Below, in pieces: positions 26,852 to 35,442 of a DNA stretch of 64,000 bases. The stretch is from CAZBSE01 sp964578625 (GTDB lineage: Bacteria; Actinomycetota; Humimicrobiia; Humimicrobiales; Humimicrobiaceae), in assembly GCA_964578625.1 (NCBI GenBank), contig CAZODQ010000002.1, positions 1 through 64,000 on the forward strand, written 5' to 3'. Under the pieces are notes generated by a model. It was not told the origin of the DNA and ran no database searches. It saw nothing but the letters and a program-made list of their open reading frames with translations. The position numbers were made by a program, and so were the translations under genes. Position 1 is the first letter of the stretch; each line of letters starts with the position of its first letter.

Positions 26852-28234
26852 TTATTGTGCTGCATTAAATTCTTCAAGTTCTGCATTTGCTCTGTCTTCA
26901 ATATTTTGAAGTGCTGTATCTACATCTATATCACCAGCTAAGAATCCACCCAATTCTTCCGTAAAGATATCATTAACTTTCAAATCTGCATTTACTGCTG
27001 TCGGCTCTACTAGTGCATCCTCGAAATATGGACACATATCCAAAAATCCTTCTGGATGAACATCGGGATTATACCATTTTGCTATACCCTCTTCTGTATA
27101 ACTCTCTCTCCTATTAGGCATCCATAATCCCTCTTTAACATTCTGGAGCTGATATTCATCGCCGGAAAGGAAGTTGAGCAAAGCCCAGGCTTCCTCAGGA
27201 TGTTCAGTTTCTGCCCATGCGGCATGTACGTGTGCTTGACCATGGGTAATAGCTTCTTTAAATTTCGGCAGTACGCCAACACCGACTGGAAAGTCCAATG
27301 TTGCAAGTTCCTGAAGAGCCCAGGACCCATCTATCAGCATTGCAATTCTTCCGGTTTGAAGCATATTAGCTGCAGATATAAATACGTCCGGATCTATCTG
27401 TGCAGCTAAAAAGCTTGATCCGTCTACTACTCTAAGATCATAAATTTCCTGCATAACTTCTGCTGCTTCAGGTGTATTAATCGTGGTTTTGGTTATATTA
27501 TTATTATCATCCCAGTAACTACCGCCATTAGACATTATAAGTGCTGAGAACATGTATGAGTTCTCCAGCCCGTATACACCATACTGAACCGTATCGCCAT
27601 TTTCAACTATTGTTAATTGCTTAGCAATATCACGGAACTCATCCCAGGTCCATGCCTCGTCAGGATCACTCGGCGGATAATCCATACCGGCTGCATCAAA
27701 AATATCTTTATTATAATAAAGAACAGGAGAAACAGTACAACTGCTTATGCCATATACTTTATTATCCACATTCATTATTTCTGCAGAATTAGTTATATAA
27801 TCATCGATATTATAATTCTCACTAAAGCGATCAGTTAAATCCAGTAGATTTCCCCCTTTTACAAATGAACGATAGTCATAAGCAAAACAGAAGAAAACAT
27901 CCGGACAGGTACCGGCCATCATCATTGTAAGAATCTTGGAAGTATACTGATCGTGTGGTATAGGATTATAATCAACGGTGATATTTGGATTTTCAGACAT
28001 AAAGATATCCAGTCCATTTTGTACACTTTGCGTTTCCAATGGACTTACTTCCCATCCTACAAACTTTAGGTTTACAGGTTCTTTAGTTGCCACTGCTGCT
28101 TCCGTTGTTGTTGCCACTACTTCTTCTTCTCCTGCTGCTACTGCTCCACCTTTTTCACAACCTACTAAAGTAAAAGTTGCAGCCATTGCTATACTTAATA
28201 TTACCACTAACACATATAACAATGATCTCTTCAT
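26852..28234 (-). CDS. Sugar-binding lipoprotein of the CUT1 ABC transporter
   Basis: Extracellular solute-binding protein, 460 aa, family 1. A signal sequence ends in the lipobox LVGC (Cys at about residue 26), so the protein should be membrane-anchored on the outer face of a monoderm cell. A linker rich in Ala, Glu and Thr follows. The mature part has family features: MNVDNKVYGISSCTVSPVLY near residue 155, a WTWDEFRDIAKQL block near 185 and GRIAMLIDGSWAL near 290. It is first in the operon with two permeases and GH127. Its ribosome binding site GAAAGGA is well placed. The ligand is probably an arabino-oligosaccharide, by context only. Confidence 0.92.
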   Translation of the reverse strand: MKRSLLYVLVVILSIAMAATFTLVGCEKGGAVAAGEEEVVATTTEAAVATKEPVNLKFVGWEVSPLETQSVQNGLDIFMSENPNITVDYNPIPHDQYTSKILTMMMAGTCPDVFFCFAYDYRSFVKGGNLLDLTDRFSENYNIDDYITNSAEIMNVDNKVYGISSCTVSPVLYYNKDIFDAAGMDYPPSDPDEAWTWDEFRDIAKQLTIVENGDTVQYGVYGLENSYMFSALIMSNGGSYWDDNNNITKTTINTPEAAEVMQEIYDLRVVDGSSFLAAQIDPDVFISAANMLQTGRIAMLIDGSWALQELATLDFPVGVGVLPKFKEAITHGQAHVHAAWAETEHPEEAWALLNFLSGDEYQLQNVKEGLWMPNRRESYTEEGIAKWYNPDVHPEGFLDMCPYFEDALVEPTAVNADLKVNDIFTEELGGFLAGDIDVDTALQNIEDRANAELEEFNAAQ

Positions 28235-28346
28235 TTTTTAAATCCTTTCTTTGTAACACTTTGAATTGCTAAAAACAAAATACTTCTTATACTAATCCCC
28301 TCCTTTAATTCTTTACTTTTTATATCATTTCTGATAACTTTTTTTT

Positions 28347-28406
28347 GAGATTTGTTTGGGATACGGTTTTAATATATCATTATATTAATCATCCTGGACA
28401 AATCTC
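28347..28406. promoter_or_regulatory. 9-bp inverted repeat upstream of the transporter operon
   Basis: GAGATTTGT (28347-28355) and ACAAATCTC (28398-28406) are perfect inverted copies separated by 42 bases, upstream of the binding-protein gene. The spacing suits two half-sites around a promoter. No T-run follows either arm in the right direction, so it is not a standard terminator. Confidence 0.4.
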
Positions 28407-28453
28407 TTTATATTTTATACCTTTCACCTCCTTTTATTTTCTTGTATTCTTAT

Positions 28454-29164
28454 TTACTTTATTCTCTTATATTCTTCAACTACATATTTTTGGTCCCCGG
28501 ATACTTTAGAAGTAATTAAAATATTACCAATTACAGAATCAGAAGGCCCTGTATAAATAAAATGCCATGAATGATTGACAGCTGCCAATAAATAAGGATG
28601 TTCCCCTAATTCATCTTCGTTATATTTAGTAACTGGAGGAGAGAGAGAATCGACTTTTTTTGCTATAATAAATATTCCGTATCTTGGGTCATCTTGAAGC
28701 TTTTCTTGTTCTATATCCCAAATATAACTTAATACATTATAAAAGAGATCAGGAGCTTCACTTGCAGTATAGTCAAAAACTATTTTTTCCCCATCTTCTC
28801 TTTGTACAGATATCATGTTGTATACATCCTCATTAGCATTTTCAAATTGAGAGTGGTATTCATCTTCAAGATCAAAAAATCTATTTTCTTCAATGACTTC
28901 GGTAAGATCCTTCATTTCTTTTTCTGTAAGTGTTCCTGATTTATATGACTTTATCTCTTCAAGATAATAAAAAAACTCAGTAAATCCTGTTTTGCTTATA
29001 CTTAAATAAGAATTTTCCATATTACCACCTGATTTATATAGAAGGTAATCATCATTTGATAGGTAGTCTATAGGTGTTGTAGGGGTACAAGCATATAAAG
29101 CTATAAAATTAATTAGGATAATTATAATTAGTAAAAGCCAATATTTCTTAATCAAAATATACAC
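28454..29164 (-). CDS. Lipoprotein of unknown function, possibly DUF6438-like
   Basis: Predicted lipoprotein of 236 aa: hydrophobic N-terminus with the lipobox-like LYAC (Cys at about residue 26). The region from about 48 to 155 (LSISKTGFTEFFYYLEEIK, then a LTEKEMKDLTEVIEENRFFDL stretch) loosely resembles DUF6438-type domains, where a dG..tY signal is followed by a fFxL motif. I am not certain of that family. The C-terminal third is unassigned and contains no recognisable catalytic motif. It lies upstream of the arabinose transporter genes in the same direction, with about 220 bases between. Function unknown. Confidence 0.75.
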   Translation of the reverse strand: MYILIKKYWLLLIIIILINFIALYACTPTTPIDYLSNDDYLLYKSGGNMENSYLSISKTGFTEFFYYLEEIKSYKSGTLTEKEMKDLTEVIEENRFFDLEDEYHSQFENANEDVYNMISVQREDGEKIVFDYTASEAPDLFYNVLSYIWDIEQEKLQDDPRYGIFIIAKKVDSLSPPVTKYNEDELGEHPYLLAAVNHSWHFIYTGPSDSVIGNILITSKVSGDQKYVVEEYKRIK

Positions 29165-29263
29165 TCCTTTTATTTTTTTATTTTTTTTTGATTATTCAAA
29201 TTATCTAAGCAAGATATGATATTTTTCTCCTTGGACTTTGATGAAAATTCTTTAATAAGTAAG

Positions 29264-29275
29264 TTAATCGATTAA
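29264..29275. promoter_or_regulatory. 12-bp palindrome TTAATCGATTAA, candidate operator
   Basis: A perfect palindrome with central CG, like LacI-family operators, lies 100 bases upstream of the unknown lipoprotein start and 147 bases before the plus-strand small gene. It could serve either. No matching copy was noticed elsewhere in the window. Confidence 0.3.
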
Positions 29276-29382
29276 GTAATGATAATATAATCCTTTTTAA
29301 ATGTCAATATTATTTATATTAACTTTTATAGCTTACTGTTTTAACATATATCGATTGTTTTTATTTTAAAAATATAAAAACA

Positions 29383-29411
29383 TTCAGATTATTCTTGTAA
29401 AACTGTATAAT
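29383..29411 (+). promoter_or_regulatory. Promoter placing the start of 29422 at the mRNA 5' end
   Basis: TTCAGA (29383-29388, 4 of 6 to TTGACA), a 17-base spacer and a perfect TATAAT (29406-29411). Transcription would start near 29418, three or four bases before the ATG at 29422. The small gene has no ribosome binding site, which fits a leaderless mRNA. Confidence 0.55.
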
Positions 29412-29421
29412 ATTAACTGTT

Positions 29422-29730
29422 ATGGGGAACCTTTCAATAATTATAATTCTTTCATGTATAATAATAGGCCTTGCAATATATCTCAGGGAAAAACCCAAAG
29501 AACTTCAGAAAGAGATCGACAGACTCAGAAAATCTATCGCCTCCGAAGGTTTAAGCTTTGAGCAGGTTGAATATAAGATCGTTAACTTAAAAAAAGATGT
29601 ATCCAGTAAAAGAAATTCTTTAAAGACCGGAAGGATATATAAAAAAGATATTGACAGTTATTTTAAAGAACTTGAAGTTAAGATTGATGATATTACCAGT
29701 AATTTTTTTCTAAAAAATACAAAAAGGTAA
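29422..29730 (+). CDS. Small membrane protein with coiled coil, function unknown
   Basis: A 102-aa protein: residues 4-21 form one membrane helix (SIIIILSCIIIGLAIYL), followed by an acidic/basic heptad-like segment (about 25-100) likely to form a coiled coil on the inside. I do not recognise the family. It is one of only two plus-strand protein genes, alone between the lipoprotein gene at 28454-29164 and the LVIVD lipoprotein at 29753-32209, with which it converges. A strong promoter ends just before its ATG and there is no Shine-Dalgarno sequence, so it is probably translated from a leaderless mRNA. The composition looks coding: no stop in 102 codons, and a clear helix/charge pattern. Confidence 0.65.
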   Translation: MGNLSIIIILSCIIIGLAIYLREKPKELQKEIDRLRKSIASEGLSFEQVEYKIVNLKKDVSSKRNSLKTGRIYKKDIDSYFKELEVKIDDITSNFFLKNTKR

Positions 29731-29752
29731 TAAGCTGCAATTTTCCACCTTA

Positions 29753-32209
29753 TTAATCAAGCATTATGTCTTCAAGGTTTAGGTCGTTTACACTGAATAA
29801 AAATTTTTGCTCTGTATCAGGAGAATCTGGGCCATCCCATGAAAATGTAAATCCATCATAATAATAGCTGCTCCAATCCATAGTTGTTTTTTCATATAAG
29901 TATCCAGGGCCCCTTTCCGTAGTAATATCAAGATAATAATTTCCAGCCATAAAATCATCTTCTATAGTAATATCAATAGGAATCCATCCATAACCCGGAA
30001 TATTGATCTCGACCCAGGCGTGACCCATATCTATTTTCTTATCCCTATCATATAGAATTGTATATACAGGTATTCCGGAAGAAAACCTTGCAGGTATCCC
30101 TACCGATCTCAGGAGTGCAGTATAAAGTATAGCGTAATCTGCGCATACGCCTGCTCCCCTCTGTAGTATCTCCGATGCATAAAGAAACTCATAATCCCTA
30201 TCTTTAGCACGTTGATAATCATAATCAAGATTTTTTATAACAAAATTATAAAGGATTTTAACTATTTCAACAGGATCAGATTCATTTCCGACCAGCGATT
30301 TTGCAGTATTATAAATTATTGGATTATCTGAATCTACAAACAAATCATCTGCAGTATATTTTTTTAAAATTTCATCATCTTTACCGTATTCCCGTATGGT
30401 ACTTTCATAATCTTTATATTGAAATTCACAAACGGTTACATCAGCTTCTATAGATGCGGTTAAGCTTTCCCCGCCCAACAACTCATCTTCAAATTTAAAG
30501 TTAACAAGTTCGTTCCATTCATTATCTAATACTTCTGAAATATTTTTAATATTAGTTTCATATCCGTTTACTATTTGAAACGGATAATAGGTTTGGGGTA
30601 TTCTCATCAAACATTCGATATCCTTTAAACTTCCGGGACTATTATTTATCAAAATATACTCTATCTTTACAGTGAACGTATGGTTGACTTCTGATATAAT
30701 TGGTGAATTTCTCTTCGCTACTGCTATAGTTTTAGAAACTTCACTGCTTTCCAATCCATCATCAACTATTAATCTTACAGTATGTTCCCCCGCTTCATCA
30801 AAATAATAGGAGAAAGAGTCTTCGCTGGAACATTCTACATCATCAATCAGCCATTTGTAGGTTAGGTCATCTCCATTGAGATCATAAGCCTTCTTAGCGG
30901 ATAAATAAACCGGAATTTTTGTCTGGTAATATCCATCCAGGGTATCTCCAAAAACTTCGATTATAGCTTCAGGAGGAACGTTGGCTCCCTGTTCGCTATC
31001 AGTATAAAAATCTTCTTTGCTTGAATACCCATCTGATAGTTCTATTATAGACAGCCCTTCCATTCCATCAGCTATATATCCGTAATTACCTCTTATTGTT
31101 ATATCACATGAAGTCCCGAAAGTTTTCAGGTTGTCTACAACTAAAGGATTATTGCCATCTGACACATCTACGGTATATATTCCTCCCGAAAGGCTTGAAA
31201 TATAAATAAAACCGCCGACAGTATCCATTTCCCATGCCCCTCCGGGGATACTGCAATTTCCGAGAACTTTCGGTTTGGATATATCTTTTATATCTATCAC
31301 CTGTAACATGCTTACAGTATATTTCTCGTTTTCCTCATCCCACTCCCAGTTTGAGATATATGCATTTTTATTAAGTATATATATACCCCATGCATTGGAT
31401 AAAACACCGCATGAATTTATAAGTTCCGGACTCTTTTTATCTTTTGTATCTATTATAAGAAGACTGCTGATTCCGGTATACTCTTTCTTTTGATAATCGT
31501 AATAATTTACATTAACATAAGCTTTATTATCTTCTATCCATATGCCTGATGGTATACCACCCATTTCATACCAGCCTGCAGCTACTGGAGCTTCTTTATT
31601 TGAAATATCTATTATTTCAAGTCTGCTTTTTCCAGAATTTTTTTCCATAACAGATGTACTGATATAAGCATAATCACCTTCAATAAAAAGGCAATTTACA
31701 GATTTCATATTACCCTCTCCAGTATTATAGTTATAAATTAATTTGGGATTATCCTTTTCTTTTACATCTACAATATAAAATCCGCAATCAGTATATTCTT
31801 CATTATCGTTGTTCTTTTTGTAAGAATAATATGAAATGTAGGCATAATCATCATTTACAATCACAATATTAGCAGAATCTAACCCCAGACATTTACCAAT
31901 TACCAAAGGGTTTTCCTTCTCTCTAATGTCTATTATATATAAGATACCCAGGTCATTTGTAAGGTAGGCATAATTGCCGCTTACATCAACATCTATAGCC
32001 TGGCCTGATACTTTAAGGCTGCTTATAAGACTGGAGTTTGGAACTCCTGTAAATTCCATTTCTTCAACCGGTTCCTCATCTTCTTTAACATTTTGATTAT
32101 TACTCGTTTCGTTTTGGATTTTAAATGGCAGATAGCAGCAGGATGTGAGGCTTAAGGATGGTATTAAAATTAAAATTAGTAATATAAATGATATTTTTCT
32201 AATAGTCAT
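29753..32209 (-). CDS. Lipoprotein with LVIVD repeats, PKD-like domain and transglutaminase-like domain
   Basis: An 818-aa surface lipoprotein. The signal sequence ends in LTSC (Cys about residue 24) and is followed by an acidic linker. Residues about 60-400 contain repeated NYAYLTNDLGILYIIDI-type units of the LVIVD beta-propeller. Residues about 408-500 match a PKD/Ig-like domain (LNGDDLTYKWLIDD, then HTVRLIVDDGLES). The C-terminal part is a transglutaminase-like peptidase fold with the triad Cys in GVCADYAILY (about 686), His in GHAWVEI (about 730) and Asp in PIDITIE (about 745). The triad is intact. It lies just downstream of scpB. Substrate is unknown; protein crosslinking or proteolysis at the surface is possible. 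Confidence 0.85.
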   Translation of the reverse strand: MTIRKISFILLILILIPSLSLTSCCYLPFKIQNETSNNQNVKEDEEPVEEMEFTGVPNSSLISSLKVSGQAIDVDVSGNYAYLTNDLGILYIIDIREKENPLVIGKCLGLDSANIVIVNDDYAYISYYSYKKNNDNEEYTDCGFYIVDVKEKDNPKLIYNYNTGEGNMKSVNCLFIEGDYAYISTSVMEKNSGKSRLEIIDISNKEAPVAAGWYEMGGIPSGIWIEDNKAYVNVNYYDYQKKEYTGISSLLIIDTKDKKSPELINSCGVLSNAWGIYILNKNAYISNWEWDEENEKYTVSMLQVIDIKDISKPKVLGNCSIPGGAWEMDTVGGFIYISSLSGGIYTVDVSDGNNPLVVDNLKTFGTSCDITIRGNYGYIADGMEGLSIIELSDGYSSKEDFYTDSEQGANVPPEAIIEVFGDTLDGYYQTKIPVYLSAKKAYDLNGDDLTYKWLIDDVECSSEDSFSYYFDEAGEHTVRLIVDDGLESSEVSKTIAVAKRNSPIISEVNHTFTVKIEYILINNSPGSLKDIECLMRIPQTYYPFQIVNGYETNIKNISEVLDNEWNELVNFKFEDELLGGESLTASIEADVTVCEFQYKDYESTIREYGKDDEILKKYTADDLFVDSDNPIIYNTAKSLVGNESDPVEIVKILYNFVIKNLDYDYQRAKDRDYEFLYASEILQRGAGVCADYAILYTALLRSVGIPARFSSGIPVYTILYDRDKKIDMGHAWVEINIPGYGWIPIDITIEDDFMAGNYYLDITTERGPGYLYEKTTMDWSSYYYDGFTFSWDGPDSPDTEQKFLFSVNDLNLEDIMLD

Positions 32210-32259
32210 GAATACTCTATATATTTATTAAACTTTGGAAGTACGATCTCTGCAAAAAT

Positions 32260-32862
32260 CTAATCATTTTTTCTCACATTATTTTCCTTTACGTAATCAA
32301 GCGGCGGCAGGTCTTTGATACTTTCTATGCCTAAAAGCTCCAGGAATCTATCTGTAGTTTTATATAAAAGCGGGTTTCCGGGTTCCTTAAGTTTTCCCGC
32401 TTCCTTTATTAGCCCTTTATCTACTAGTGTCAATATTACACTGTCTGTTCTTACACCCCTTATCTCTGCAACCTGTGTCCTGGTAACAGGCTGCCTGTAG
32501 GATATTATTGCCAGGGTTTCAAGTGCAGCCTGCGAGAGATGTGTACGTATATTTGACTTAACAAACTTTGCTATTACCTCATTTAATGCAGGATTCGAAT
32601 ATAATCTAAAACCACCTGCCACTCTTTTAAGAATAAAACCTCTATTTTTATCAATATATTCTTTTTCTAATAGTTCTACTATCTCATATACTTTTTTTTC
32701 TTTAATTTCCAGAACAGAAGATATTTCACTTGCTTTTACTATTCCTTCAGATATAAAAAGTATGCCTTCTATGCATGATTTTATCCATTGGTCTTCCTTA
32801 TAAAAATCTGTATTTATTTTTTTTTTACTCATGCCTGTCTTATCTCTGCCCTTACTCATCAC
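32260..32862 (-). CDS. scpB: Segregation and condensation protein B
   Basis: A 200-aa partner of the SMC condensin, made of two winged-helix domains. Characteristic segments: WIKSCIEGILFISEGI near residue 27, RVAGGFRLYSNP near 82, and LSQAALETLAIISYRQPVTR near 107 with EIRGVRTDSVILTL. Together with ScpA it bridges Smc heads during chromosome segregation. It follows scpA by 7 bases. In actinobacterial and many Firmicute genomes rluB comes next, then cmk and der; here an accessory segment of about 19 kb intervenes and rluB is not seen. The N-terminal 20 residues may be shorter if translation starts at the internal Met. Confidence 0.94.
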   Translation of the reverse strand: MMSKGRDKTGMSKKKINTDFYKEDQWIKSCIEGILFISEGIVKASEISSVLEIKEKKVYEIVELLEKEYIDKNRGFILKRVAGGFRLYSNPALNEVIAKFVKSNIRTHLSQAALETLAIISYRQPVTRTQVAEIRGVRTDSVILTLVDKGLIKEAGKLKEPGNPLLYKTTDRFLELLGIESIKDLPPLDYVKENNVRKND

Positions 32863-32869
32863 ATTATTA

Positions 32870-33613
32870 TCAGATCTTTTTTATTATGATATTTCCGAAA
32901 TTTTCAAACTGTAAAATATCAATAGCTTCTTTTTTATAAAGCTCTAAGATAGACAAAAAACTTACTATTTTATCAATAATCCTGTTATATTTTAATGTGA
33001 GTTCCCTAAAAGTAATATTATCTCTGGAATCTAATATTTTACTTATCCTTTTCATTTCTTCAAATATATTTATACTTATCCTCTTATAATACAGATCGTT
33101 TAAATTAAATACTTCTTCATTATATTTAATAAGTTTCGATGCTATGGAGCACAACTCTTTTATATTTATATTCTTTGTAAAATCAGGAAACATTTTTAAA
33201 AACTTATCTTCTACAGGTGCTTCCCTTATAAAATATAAAGCCTCTCTTTCATAAAGGCTTTTAAAATAATTTGAAAATTTCTTAAAAATTCTGTACTCTT
33301 CTTCTCTCTGTTTTAATATATCAATACCAGCTCCGTTTTTTTCATCAATAATGGTATCTTTCTTTGAAGGAAGCAGTGACCTTGATTTTATCTCCATTAA
33401 AATAGAAGCAGTGTAAATAAACCCTGAAAGTACATCAAATAATATGTTCTTATTTATTTTTATATAGTCAACGAAGTCGCTGGTTATAGTGCTTAAACTT
33501 ATCTCATAAATATCTTCTTTTTTCTTCTGAACTAACTCTAAAAGCAGATATATTGGCCCTTTAAATTTTTTATATTCTAATAAATAATCTTTACTTTCTA
33601 TACATTTTCTCAA
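32870..33613 (-). CDS. scpA: Segregation and condensation protein A
   Basis: Kleisin subunit of the SMC condensin, 247 aa. The N-terminal domain has YKKFKGPIYLLLELVQKKKE and the family's DIYEISLSTITSDFVDYI block. A middle part contains SRSLLPSKKD, as usual before a variable linker. The C-terminal winged helix (about residues 190-245) includes FLSILELYKKEAIDILQFENF. The order trpS-scpA-scpB is retained with 1- and 7-base gaps, so these are probably co-transcribed. parA, present here in mycobacteria, is missing. Identification is firm. Confidence 0.93.
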   Translation of the reverse strand: MRKCIESKDYLLEYKKFKGPIYLLLELVQKKKEDIYEISLSTITSDFVDYIKINKNILFDVLSGFIYTASILMEIKSRSLLPSKKDTIIDEKNGAGIDILKQREEEYRIFKKFSNYFKSLYEREALYFIREAPVEDKFLKMFPDFTKNINIKELCSIASKLIKYNEEVFNLNDLYYKRISINIFEEMKRISKILDSRDNITFRELTLKYNRIIDKIVSFLSILELYKKEAIDILQFENFGNIIIKKI

Positions 33614-33614
33614 T

Positions 33615-34595
33615 CTAATCTATACCCATCTTTTTTCTTACATCAGATATTGTTTTTTCTGCAATCTTTATTACTTGCCTTTTACCATCTTCAAGTATTC
33701 CATAAATATAATTTAAATCTTTTTTAATATCATTCCTTCTTTCCTGAAATTCTTTCAATGATTCAAATATAGCCTTTGATAGCTCATCTTTACATTCGTT
33801 ACATCCTATCTTTCCATCCCTGCATCTGCGTTCTATATTTTTTATTTCTTTTTCCCTGTAAATTTTATAAAAATTAAAAATTTTACACACATCTGGATGC
33901 CCCGGATCTTTAAGATGTATCCTTTCTGGATCAGTTATCATCATTCTTACTTTTTTACTAATAGTCTTAAAATCATCTGATAAAAATATGGCATTGTTAT
34001 AGCTTTTAGACATCTTTCTGCCGTCTATTCCTAAAAGTCTGGTTGATTTTGAAAGCATCTCTTTCGGCTCGGTAAAATAATCACCATATAAATAATTAAA
34101 TCTGCGCGCAATTTCTCTTGTGATTTCAAGATGTGGCAGCTGGTCCTCTCCTACAGGTATTATATCTGAATTCACTATAAGTATATCTGCTGCCATAAGT
34201 ACTGGATATTCTAAGAATCCCAGAGTCGATAGGTCTTTCGATTTCAATTCCTTCATCTGTTCTTTATAAGTCGGGCATCTTTCCAGCCATGAAAGAGGTG
34301 TTATCATTGAAAAATATAAAGTCAATTCGGAGATTTGTGGAATATCGGACTGCCTGTATATATGAGTCAGATCTGGATCAATTCCCAGTGCCACTAAATC
34401 AATGACACACTCAATTAAGTCGGATTTTATATTCTTAGGATTTTGATATTCTGTTGACAATGCATGCCAATCAACTAAAAAGAAAAAATTTTCATATTTT
34501 TCCTGGTTTCTAATCATATTAATTATGTTCCCGTGCAGATGACCCAGATGTAATTTACCCGTAGGCCTGAAACCTGTAAGCATTTTCTTCTTCAT
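33615..34595 (-). CDS. trpS: Tryptophanyl-tRNA synthetase
   Basis: Class I aminoacyl-tRNA synthetase of 326 aa that charges tRNA-Trp. The HIGH-type signature is PTGKLHLGHLHGN (about residues 11-23) and the KMSKS motif KMSKSYNNAIF (about 194). The middle has the PVLMAADILIVNSDIIPVGE block, binding the tRNA acceptor region. Length is typical. It lies between the M50 protease gene and scpA, the arrangement known from many Gram-positives. There is a Cys-rich patch near residues 260-270 (CRDGKIGCNECK) also found in other clostridial-type TrpRS. Confidence 0.95.
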   Translation of the reverse strand: MKKKMLTGFRPTGKLHLGHLHGNIINMIRNQEKYENFFFLVDWHALSTEYQNPKNIKSDLIECVIDLVALGIDPDLTHIYRQSDIPQISELTLYFSMITPLSWLERCPTYKEQMKELKSKDLSTLGFLEYPVLMAADILIVNSDIIPVGEDQLPHLEITREIARRFNYLYGDYFTEPKEMLSKSTRLLGIDGRKMSKSYNNAIFLSDDFKTISKKVRMMITDPERIHLKDPGHPDVCKIFNFYKIYREKEIKNIERRCRDGKIGCNECKDELSKAIFESLKEFQERRNDIKKDLNYIYGILEDGKRQVIKIAEKTISDVRKKMGID

Positions 34596-34622
34596 TTATT
34601 CGATCTCCCTGTTTATACTCAG

Positions 34623-35321
34623 CTAAAAATTTAAATACTGCCACCATATACAGCCATTATAAATAAAATTAAATACCGGAGATATAATATTCCAGAATAT
34701 TCTTCCACCTAAAAATAAAAACAAAAAAATAAATATGAATCCATACCTTCCAAAACTCAGGTATCTGAACATAGCTTCATCCGGGAGGAAAGAAGCTACT
34801 ATCTTTGAGCCGTCAAGAGGAGGTATCGGTATAAAATTAAATATTGCAAGAAAAATATTTATAAATATAGCGCCCTGAAAGATTTGACTTATAATATTAC
34901 TATCTAACATCTTTTGGCCGCCTGTTACCTTAAGAAATATATAAAAAATAAGACCGTATAATAAACCTACCGCAAAAGCAAAAATAAGATTTGCAAGAGG
35001 GCCGGCAATTGATGTATAACGAAGGCCCTTTCTATAATTTCTAAAATAGCCTGGATTTATAGGCACAGGTTTAGCATAGCCAAAAACAATTCCTGAGTTT
35101 ATCAGTATCAGCAGCAAGGGTAGGAGAATACTTCCGAATAAATCTATATGGACAATAGGATTCAAAGTAAGCCTGCCCATGTTTTTTGCAGTTGAATCGC
35201 CGTTCTTATAGGCTATAAATCCGTGAGCATATTCATGTATGACTACGCCCATAATTAGCCCTGGCGCCCATATGACCAGCTGCCTTAAAAAAATCAGTAT
35301 CGACTGTCCTAAACTTGCCAT
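34623..35321 (-). CDS. Site-2 protease-like M50 metalloprotease
   Basis: Intramembrane zinc peptidase of 232 aa with about five or six hydrophobic helices. The zinc ligands are in VVIHEYAHGFIAY (HExxH, about residues 24-36) and the third, Asp-containing motif in IPIPPLDGSKI (about 164). It belongs to the short, PDZ-less M50B (YwhC/SpoIVFB-like) type, often found next to trpS and scpA in Firmicutes and low-GC Actinobacteria. Its substrate is unknown; membrane-bound anti-sigma factors or similar are usual for this class, but nothing here shows the target. Confidence 0.9.
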   Translation of the reverse strand: MASLGQSILIFLRQLVIWAPGLIMGVVIHEYAHGFIAYKNGDSTAKNMGRLTLNPIVHIDLFGSILLPLLLILINSGIVFGYAKPVPINPGYFRNYRKGLRYTSIAGPLANLIFAFAVGLLYGLIFYIFLKVTGGQKMLDSNIISQIFQGAIFINIFLAIFNFIPIPPLDGSKIVASFLPDEAMFRYLSFGRYGFIFIFLFLFLGGRIFWNIISPVFNFIYNGCIWWQYLNF

Positions 35322-35442
35322 CTAATCTAACCTCTTATTCTTTGACCATATACCATATCAAAATCTATTAAATTTGCAAATATTATTCTATAACTCACTT
35401 AAAGATTTAAAAATATATCCAGGTTATACTTTTTATTTAACG

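Noticed and set aside
28237..28305. Possible leader peptide before the sugar-binding protein, with AAAGGAGGGG and a frame ending in TGA that overlaps the ATG
   Set aside because: The frame would need a non-AUG start such as ATT; unlike tlyA there is no protein family to support it, so it is not annotated.
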